Source: an uncultured Ruminococcus sp.
GTDB taxonomy: Bacteria; Bacillota; Clostridia; Oscillospirales; Ruminococcaceae
Direction: 5' to 3'
Assembly: GCA_905199285.1 (NCBI GenBank)
Contig: CAJKFZ010000080.1
Location: forward strand, 1 to 11,406
DNA: 11,406 nucleotides
In this document: positions 6,678-11,406 of the stretch, piece by piece
Numbering within the stretch: the first letter of the stretch is position 1
Layout: each line of letters begins with the position of its first letter
Made by a program: the position numbers and the translations under genes
Notes under the pieces: model-generated
Told to the model about the DNA's origin: nothing
Databases searched by the model: none
What the model saw: only the letters and a program-made list of their open reading frames with translations

Positions 6678-7415
6678 ATGTCAAAAATAATTGCTGTTAC
6701 TTCCGGAAAGGGAGGTACTGGTAAATCCACTGTCTGTGCGGGATTAGGTTATACTCTTGCAAAGCAGGGACACAGAACATTAATAATAGAGCTTGACTTT
6801 GGTCTTAGATGCCTTGATATAATGTTTGGTATGGAGAATAATATCAAATATGACCTTGGAGATGTCCTGAACGGTAAGAAAACTGTTCTTGAGGCAGTTT
6901 CACAGGTTCCAATGGCTAATAATCTTAATGTTCTCTGTGCTCCAAAAACTCTGACAACTGTTACGGCTGAACAAATCGTTGATATCTGCCGTTCAATAAA
7001 AAAATATTTTGAATACATTATTATAGATACAGGAGCTGGTATAAACTCTCATGTATTTGATATTGTTGAACAGGCTAATCTTATTCTTGTCATTTCAACT
7101 CCGGATCAGGTTTGTATCAGAGACGCAAGCCTTATGTCTGATGAGTTTTATAACAGAGGAAATAAAAGTCAGCGTTTAATTATAAATAAAGTAAGCAAAA
7201 AGGTTATAGGAAACTCGCTTGTTTCAAATCTTGATGAAATTATTGATAAGGTGGGCGTTCAGCTCATCGGTGTAATTCCGGATGATTTTAAAATGACTGT
7301 TGCAACAGGAACAGGAAATCCTATTCCTGCTGATTCAGATGCTCTCAGAGCCTTTGATGCCATTTCTAAAAGACTTGGTGGAGAATTCGTTCCTCTGACA
7401 GTGAAAACTTCGTAA
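6678..7415 (+). CDS. minD: MinD-like ParA/MinD-family P-loop ATPase without membrane-targeting helix
   Basis: MinD-family ATPases dimerise on ATP and usually bind the membrane to position the division inhibitor MinC. The protein has 245 residues. The deviant Walker A is GKGGTGKST (10-18) with signature lysine K11. MinD-like DFGLRCLD lies at 40-47, MENNIKYDLGDVLNG at 52-66, Walker B-like IIIDTGAG at 114-121, and STPDQVCIRDA follows. Canonical MinD has GKGGVGKTT and DSPAG, so T14, S17 and the Pro-to-Gly change are departures. The protein ends at ISKRLGGEFVPLTVKTS, where MinD normally continues into an amphipathic membrane-targeting helix; none is present. No minC or minE is seen nearby. The gene is first in an apparent operon with mgsA, 39 bases apart. 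A different cargo-positioning ATPase of this superfamily, such as a FlhG/ParA relative, remains possible. Confidence 0.8.
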   Translation: MSKIIAVTSGKGGTGKSTVCAGLGYTLAKQGHRTLIIELDFGLRCLDIMFGMENNIKYDLGDVLNGKKTVLEAVSQVPMANNLNVLCAPKTLTTVTAEQIVDICRSIKKYFEYIIIDTGAGINSHVFDIVEQANLILVISTPDQVCIRDASLMSDEFYNRGNKSQRLIINKVSKKVIGNSLVSNLDEIIDKVGVQLIGVIPDDFKMTVATGTGNPIPADSDALRAFDAISKRLGGEFVPLTVKTS

Positions 7416-7454
7416 TTCCGGAAAAATAATTATGTAATATGGAGAAAGGAACGA

Positions 7455-7862
7455 ATGAAAATGAAAATTGCAATTATTGCTCATGATGCAAAAAAGGAAC
7501 TTATGGTACAATTTTGCAGCGCTTACTGCGGCATTTTGTCGAAACATTCGCTTATTGCAACTAATACAACAGGTAAGCAGGTAAGTGAAGCCACAGGTCT
7601 TCCTATAAAAAAATATCTCAGCGGACAGGGCGGAGCTGAACAGATTCTTGCGCTTCTTTCATGCAACGAGGTTGATGTGCTTCTTTTCTTCAGAGATCCC
7701 ATCAATCCTAAGGCTTCTGATGTTCATGGCATGAATCTTTTAAGACTTTGTGATGTGCATAATGTTCCGGTGGCAACGAATATTGCTACTGCTGAAGCGC
7801 TTATTCTTGCTCTCGAAAGAGGAGATCTTGACTGGCGTGAGGTCGGAACACCGACCATCTGA
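7455..7862 (+). CDS. mgsA: Methylglyoxal synthase-family protein with altered active site
   Basis: MgsA converts dihydroxyacetone phosphate to methylglyoxal and phosphate in a glycolytic bypass. The 135 residues match the family's length and fold order: IAIIAHDAKK (5-14), phosphate-site TNTTG (36-40) with EATG (45-48), SG at 56-57, VDVLLFFRDP (73-82), LLRLCDVHNVPVATN (95-109) and TAEALI. The catalytic positions differ, however. The family's GGDQQ is GGAEQ here (A61 at the E. coli Asp71 position). The HDPD segment holding E. coli His98 and Asp101 is SDVH (88-91). The conserved H10 and D11 remain. The protein may be inactive as a synthase, altered, or acting as a phosphate-binding regulator. 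Its start is either 7455 or 7461; the second gives the MKIAxIAHD opening seen in B. subtilis. It follows minD by 39 bases and probably shares its transcript. Confidence 0.87.
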   Translation: MKMKIAIIAHDAKKELMVQFCSAYCGILSKHSLIATNTTGKQVSEATGLPIKKYLSGQGGAEQILALLSCNEVDVLLFFRDPINPKASDVHGMNLLRLCDVHNVPVATNIATAEALILALERGDLDWREVGTPTI

Positions 7863-7867
7863 TGCTC

Positions 7868-7894
7868 AATTGTCCCTTTTCAGGGACAATTTTC
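7868..7894 (+). terminator. Hairpin after mgsA, probable weak terminator
   Basis: A perfect 10-bp stem AATTGTCCCT with AGGGACAATT (7868-7877 and 7882-7891) has a 4-base loop and begins 5 bases after the mgsA stop. Only two more U residues follow before a C, so termination may be partial and some transcripts may read on into hisS. Confidence 0.6.
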
Positions 7895-7916
7895 ATGTTC
7901 GGAATCTGGCTCGGAC

Positions 7917-8080
7917 AGAGCGTGTTCACATAAAAATACAAAGCACGTATTTTCAGCAAATTTTGACAGCTACTGCGTTGAAAACATTTGCCGGGCATCA
8001 GCCCGCCTGCATATTTCCTCCTTGTATCCATCAAAATTATGCTCGAAAATCCGCACATTTATTTTATGTGAACACGCTCT
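7917..8080. repeat. 164-bp imperfect palindrome with 19-bp terminal inverted repeats (MITE-like)
   Basis: The ends are perfect 19-bp inverted repeats, AGAGCGTGTTCACATAAAA at 7917-7935 and its complement at 8062-8080. The exact centre (7998.5) is also the centre of a small hairpin CGGGC-ATCA-GCCCG (7992-8005). Between these, AATTTTGA (7959-7966) pairs with TCAAAATT (8031-8038). The next outward stretch, ATTTTC-AGC, also pairs with one-base bulges. The whole unit can therefore fold into one long hairpin in either strand. It carries no credible gene and no transposase. This is the form of a miniature inverted-repeat element; an RNA-level role before hisS is an alternative. No target-site duplication is obvious at the borders. 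Confidence 0.7.
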
Positions 8081-8112
8081 AAAATAACCAAATACAGAAA
8101 GGCTGAAAAATT

Positions 8113-9453
8113 ATGGCATTAAATATCAAACGCCCAAACGGTACTGAGGATGTTCTGCCTAAAGATGTACACAAGTGGCACACTATTGAGAAAATCGCAC
8201 GGGAAACGGCTGAAAGCTTCGGTTTCTCGGAAATAAGAATCCCGACTTTTGAAAATACAGATCTGTTCCTGCGTTCAGTTGGAGAAACAACTGATGTTGT
8301 TCAGAAAGAAATGTATACCGTTATGGCAAAGGAAACGAAGTTTACTCTCCGTCCGGAAGGAACAGCCGGTACTATCCGTGCAATGCTTCAGAACGGACTG
8401 CTTAACGAGGCTCTTCCTCAGAGAGTTTTCTATATCCTTTCATGTTTCCGTCATGAAAGACCGCAGGCAGGAAGACTTCGTGAATTCCACCAGTTCGGAC
8501 TTGAAATGGCTGGAAGCGCTTCTCCGGCTGCTGATGCGGAGGTTATTTCTCTTGCCAAAACGCTTCTCGATAGACTTGAAATAAAAAATATCGAACTTTA
8601 CATTAATTCGATCGGTTGTCCAACCTGCCGTGCGAAGTATCACGATGCGCTCAGAAATTATTTTGAAGCGAGAAAAGACGAACTTTGCGATACTTGTAAA
8701 GACAGACTTGTTAAGAATCCAATGAGAATCCTTGATTGTAAAAGTCCCGTTTGTCAGGAAATAGGCAAGGATGCTCCGGTCATCATTGATTATCTTTGTG
8801 AGGAATGCAGTGAGCATTTTGAAAAGCTGAAAAAGTATCTTACAAATATGGGAATTGATTTCAAGGTCAATCCGAAAATCGTAAGAGGTCTTGATTACTA
8901 TACAAAAACTGTTTTCGAGTTCGTAACAACGGAGATCGGAGCGCAGGGAACTGTATGCGGCGGAGGTCGTTATGACGGTCTTATTGAACAGCTCGGCGGA
9001 CAGCATATTCCAGCTCTTGGATTTGCTATGGGCATCGAGCGTCTTCTTATAGTTATGGACAAGCAGAACTGCCGCTATCTGACTCCTAAAAAATGCGATA
9101 TTTATTTTGCAACAATGGGCGACGCTGCTCTCGAAAAAGCAATGGAGCTTTCAAAAGAACTCCGTGAGTTCGGTTATTTTTCAGAATATGATCTTATGGG
9201 AAGAGGTCTTAAAGCGCAAATGAAGTATGCAAACAAAAACGGTGCGCTTTATACGGTGGTTCTCGGCGATAACGAACTTGCTGAGGGAAAAGCTAAACTG
9301 AAAGATATGGAAAAAGGCGATGAGATCGAAATTGCTCTTGACAGTAAATTTGTAAGTAATTTTGATTCAGCTTATTTTAATAAAATGATGGATAGTATTG
9401 AGGATGAGGAAACTGTAAACGCTTTCCAGAATTTGATTGAGGAGAAAAACTAA
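8113..9453 (+). CDS. hisS: Histidyl-tRNA synthetase
   Basis: HisRS is a class II enzyme that charges tRNA-His with histidine in the cytosol. The 446 residues contain the class II and HisRS hallmarks: TLRPEGTAG (78-86), motif 2 FRHERPQAGRLREFHQFG (112-129), HisA motif GLDYYTKTVFEF (259-270), GGGRYDGL (283-290) and motif 3 GFAMGIERLL (303-312). The C-terminal anticodon-binding domain starts near 325 (KKCDIYFATMGD). The insertion at 169-232 has four cysteine pairs (CPTC, CDTC, CKSPVC, CEEC) and may bind metal. The tail of about 30 residues after KGDEIEIAL extends beyond the usual domain end. The start is supported by AAAGG about 11 bases upstream and by MALNIKRPNGTEDVLP. No T-box leader with its conserved AGGGTGG sequence lies upstream. 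The gene is followed directly by aspS, a common Firmicutes pair. Confidence 0.97.
   Translation: MALNIKRPNGTEDVLPKDVHKWHTIEKIARETAESFGFSEIRIPTFENTDLFLRSVGETTDVVQKEMYTVMAKETKFTLRPEGTAGTIRAMLQNGLLNEALPQRVFYILSCFRHERPQAGRLREFHQFGLEMAGSASPAADAEVISLAKTLLDRLEIKNIELYINSIGCPTCRAKYHDALRNYFEARKDELCDTCKDRLVKNPMRILDCKSPVCQEIGKDAPVIIDYLCEECSEHFEKLKKYLTNMGIDFKVNPKIVRGLDYYTKTVFEFVTTEIGAQGTVCGGGRYDGLIEQLGGQHIPALGFAMGIERLLIVMDKQNCRYLTPKKCDIYFATMGDAALEKAMELSKELREFGYFSEYDLMGRGLKAQMKYANKNGALYTVVLGDNELAEGKAKLKDMEKGDEIEIALDSKFVSNFDSAYFNKMMDSIEDEETVNAFQNLIEEKN
9439..9444 (+). promoter_or_regulatory. Ribosome binding site of aspS inside the hisS 3' end
   Basis: GAGGAG lies within the last codons of hisS, 10 bases before the ATG at 9455. 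It supports 9455 as the aspS start over the in-frame ATG at 9437 and predicts translational coupling to hisS. Confidence 0.8.
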
Positions 9454-9454
9454 A

Positions 9455-11239
9455 ATGGCAGATACAATGAAAGGCTTGAAACGCACACATTACTGCGGAG
9501 AAGTTACAGAAGCAGGTAAAGAAGTAGTTGTTGGCGGTTTCGTTGAAAGAATAAGAAATAAGGGCGGAGTTATTTTTATCGTTCTTCGTGACAGAACAGG
9601 CGTTGTTCAGCTTTTATTCAACGACGAAACGGACAGTGAAATTTTTGAAAAAGCTGCCGGATGCCGAAGTGAATATGTTCTTATGGCAAAGGGCATTGTC
9701 CGTGAGCGTGAGAGCAAGAACGATAAGCTGAAAACCGGAAATGTCGAAATTTTTGTTGACGATTTAAGAGTTCTCGCAAAGGCTCAGACTCCTCCTTTTG
9801 AAATAACAAACGAAACAAAGGTTAATGAGGAACTTCGTCTGAAATATCGTTATCTCGACCTCAGAAGAGCGCCTTTGCAGCAGAATATTATCATGAGACA
9901 TCAGATAGCAAAGGTGACAAGAGAGTATTTTTACGAGAATGGTTTTCTTGAAATTGAAACTCCGATGATGATGAAATCAACTCCGGAGGGCGCAAGAGAT
10001 TATCTCATTCCTTCAAGAGTACATCAGGGAAAATTCTACGCTCTTCCGCAGTCTCCGCAGATTTATAAGCAGCTTCTCATGATTTCCGGTTACGACCGCT
10101 ACATACAGCTTGCAAGATGCTTCCGTGACGAGGATCTTCGTGCGGATCGTCAGCCGGAATTTACTCAGATAGACCTGGAGATGTCTTTTGTCGATGCCGA
10201 GGATATTCAGGAATGCGTTGAAGGCTTTGTTCAGCGTGTTTTCAAGGAAGTTATGGGAGTTGATATCCCAACTCCGCTTCCGAGACTCACTTTTGCTGAT
10301 GCAATGAATCGCTACGGTTCTGATAAACCTGATACTCGTTTCGGTTTTGAGATTCAGGATATTACCGATACTGTTAAAGATATTGATTTTGTTGTTTTCA
10401 AAAATGCAATTGAAGAGGGCGGCTCTGTTCGTGCAATCAACGTTAAAAATGGCGCTGCTGCATATACTCGCAAGGAAATCGACAAACTCATTGAACACGC
10501 AAAGGGAATAGGTGCAAAAGGACTTGCATATATTCGCTGGGCTGATGAACCGAACTGTTCTTTCAAGAAATTCCTTGCTGAGGGTGACCTTGAAAAAATT
10601 TGTGAAGCAGTTGATGCTAAGGCAGGCGACCTTGTCCTTATATGTGCTGATAAGACCAAAACCGTTTTGTCCACTCTTGGCGCTATAAGACTTATCTGCG
10701 GAAAACGTCTTGAGGTTATACCGGATGACGTTTACAATTTCCTTTGGATAACTGAAATGCCGTTCTTTGAGCATGATGATGATAACGATACATGGGTTGC
10801 GGCTCATCATCCTTTCACAATGCCGATGGAGGAATGTATTGAGTATCTTGACAGCGATCCGGCAAATGTTCGTGCGAAAGCTTGGGATCTTGTTCTTAAC
10901 GGAACAGAACTTTCAAGCGGCTCGATGCGTATAACTGATTTCGAGCTTCAGCAGAAAATGTTTGAAGCGCTTGGCATGACCGATGAAGAGATTCAGGCTA
11001 AATTTGGATTTCTTGTTGACGCATACCGTTATGCTGCTCCGCCGCATGGTGGAATGGGAATCGGACTTGACCGTCTTGCGATGATTATGTGTAAGGCTGA
11101 TAGTCTTCGTGATGTTACAGCGTTTCCAAAGGTTCAGAATGCAAGCGAGCTTATGTCGGAATGTCCGTCTGCTGTTGATGCGGAAAGCCTTGAGGCTCTT
11201 GCAATCAGTATCACCAAAAGTGAAAATGAGGCTGAATAA
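9455..11239 (+). CDS. aspS: Aspartyl-tRNA synthetase
   Basis: AspRS is a class II enzyme that charges tRNA-Asp. The 594-residue length fits the bacterial type with its inserted GAD domain. The N-terminal OB-fold anticodon-binding domain is at about 1-108. Motif 1 lies around 155-175 (NGFLEIETP). Other hallmarks are STPEGARDYLIPSR (175-188), QSPQIYKQLLM (199-209), motif 2 ARCFRDEDLRADRQPEFTQID (220-240), TFADAMNRYGSDKPDTRF, and motif 3 GIGLDRLAMI (535-544) with SLRDVTAFPK. The insertion domain is at about 295-420. The start is one base after the hisS stop codon, so hisS and aspS form one translational unit. In the OB fold the usual GWVxRRRD(H/L)G segment reads GFVERIRNKGG, an uncommon variant at the site that reads the anticodon. 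Whether this enzyme charges only tRNA-Asp, or also tRNA-Asn, cannot be decided here. Confidence 0.97.
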   Translation: MADTMKGLKRTHYCGEVTEAGKEVVVGGFVERIRNKGGVIFIVLRDRTGVVQLLFNDETDSEIFEKAAGCRSEYVLMAKGIVRERESKNDKLKTGNVEIFVDDLRVLAKAQTPPFEITNETKVNEELRLKYRYLDLRRAPLQQNIIMRHQIAKVTREYFYENGFLEIETPMMMKSTPEGARDYLIPSRVHQGKFYALPQSPQIYKQLLMISGYDRYIQLARCFRDEDLRADRQPEFTQIDLEMSFVDAEDIQECVEGFVQRVFKEVMGVDIPTPLPRLTFADAMNRYGSDKPDTRFGFEIQDITDTVKDIDFVVFKNAIEEGGSVRAINVKNGAAAYTRKEIDKLIEHAKGIGAKGLAYIRWADEPNCSFKKFLAEGDLEKICEAVDAKAGDLVLICADKTKTVLSTLGAIRLICGKRLEVIPDDVYNFLWITEMPFFEHDDDNDTWVAAHHPFTMPMEECIEYLDSDPANVRAKAWDLVLNGTELSSGSMRITDFELQQKMFEALGMTDEEIQAKFGFLVDAYRYAAPPHGGMGIGLDRLAMIMCKADSLRDVTAFPKVQNASELMSECPSAVDAESLEALAISITKSENEAE

Positions 11240-11346
11240 GACGTTATTCAACAATTTGTAAAATTATGACTTGTTTATACCGATCAATAAACATTTTGTA
11301 ATATAATGCTATTCCATATTTGAATAATTGTTTCGACCATTTTCTC

Positions 11347-11375
11347 TTGACAATTTTTATTTATGGATGTATAAT
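11347..11375 (+). promoter_or_regulatory. Consensus sigma-A promoter for a gene beyond the right edge
   Basis: A perfect TTGACA (11347-11352), a 17-base spacer and a perfect TATAAT (11370-11375) point rightwards out of the window. An AAGGGA at the last bases (11401-11406) could be the ribosome site of the next gene. The stretch from the aspS stop to this promoter (11240-11346) holds no gene I can see. Confidence 0.88.
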
Positions 11376-11406
11376 TAAGGCATAAATTGAATAAAACAAT
11401 AAGGGA

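Noticed and set aside
7801..8031. Minus-strand reading frame across the palindromic element (beginning MDTRRKYAGG)
   Set aside because: It runs antisense into mgsA, has no recognisable domain and no matching ribosome site. The AAGGAGG nearby precedes a different ATG that stops after four codons.
7863..8112. T-box riboswitch before hisS
   Set aside because: The region lacks the conserved T-box sequence and the antiterminator/terminator pair. Its structure is explained by the short mgsA hairpin and the palindromic element.
8440..9006. Long minus-strand open frame (188 codons) opposite hisS
   Set aside because: It is a shadow of the hisS coding sequence, with low-complexity composition and no ribosome site or known motif.
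10013..10810. Long minus-strand open frame (265 codons) opposite aspS
   Set aside because: It is the antisense reading of a highly conserved synthetase gene and has no independent support.
11233..11250. Inverted repeat TGAATAA / TTATTCA over the aspS stop codon as a terminator
   Set aside because: The 7-bp stem is almost all A-T and no U-tract follows, so it is too weak to call a terminator.
11302..11307. TATAAT box upstream of the final promoter as a second promoter
   Set aside because: No acceptable -35 sequence lies 16-19 bases upstream. The region is AT-rich, so such matches arise by chance.

Overview
The window looks like chromosomal DNA from a spore-forming, low-GC Clostridia bacterium, most like the Ruminococcus/Oscillospiraceae group. 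The grounds are a clear spoIVA gene, a SipL-type partner with DUF3794 and LysM domains, strong AAGGAGG-type ribosome binding sites, AT-rich intergenic DNA, and a Firmicutes-style hisS-aspS pair. The taxonomic placement is inference; sporulation capacity is well supported.

The window splits into two divergent halves around position 6354-6677. Everything to the left is on the minus strand. Reading from the centre outwards there is tRNA-Pro(CGG) with a consensus promoter and its own terminator. Next is a two-gene ABC exporter (ATPase plus ABC-2 permease) closed by a strong terminator. Then comes a two-gene spore-coat operon, a sipL-like gene followed by spoIVA, with a plausible sigma-E promoter and a strong terminator. 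Last is a cation diffusion facilitator gene that runs off the left edge and has its own consensus promoter.

Everything to the right is on the plus strand: a MinD-like ATPase, a methylglyoxal-synthase-family protein, a 164-bp palindromic element, then hisS and aspS. The window ends on a consensus promoter for a gene beyond the right edge.

SpoIVA is the ATPase that polymerises as the coat basement layer. The DUF3794/LysM protein is expected to anchor SpoIVA to the forespore, and the two genes lie 46 bp apart, so they look co-expressed in the mother cell. HisS and AspS are made from adjoining cistrons. The minD-mgsA pair resembles a remnant of the mre-min-rodA-mgsA cell-shape clusters of other Firmicutes, but both proteins deviate: MinD lacks the C-terminal membrane-targeting helix, and the MgsA homologue lacks several catalytic residues.

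I see no CRISPR array, phage, complete IS element or defence system. The points most worth a second look are the altered MgsA/MinD pair, the palindromic element before hisS, and the sipL-spoIVA linkage.
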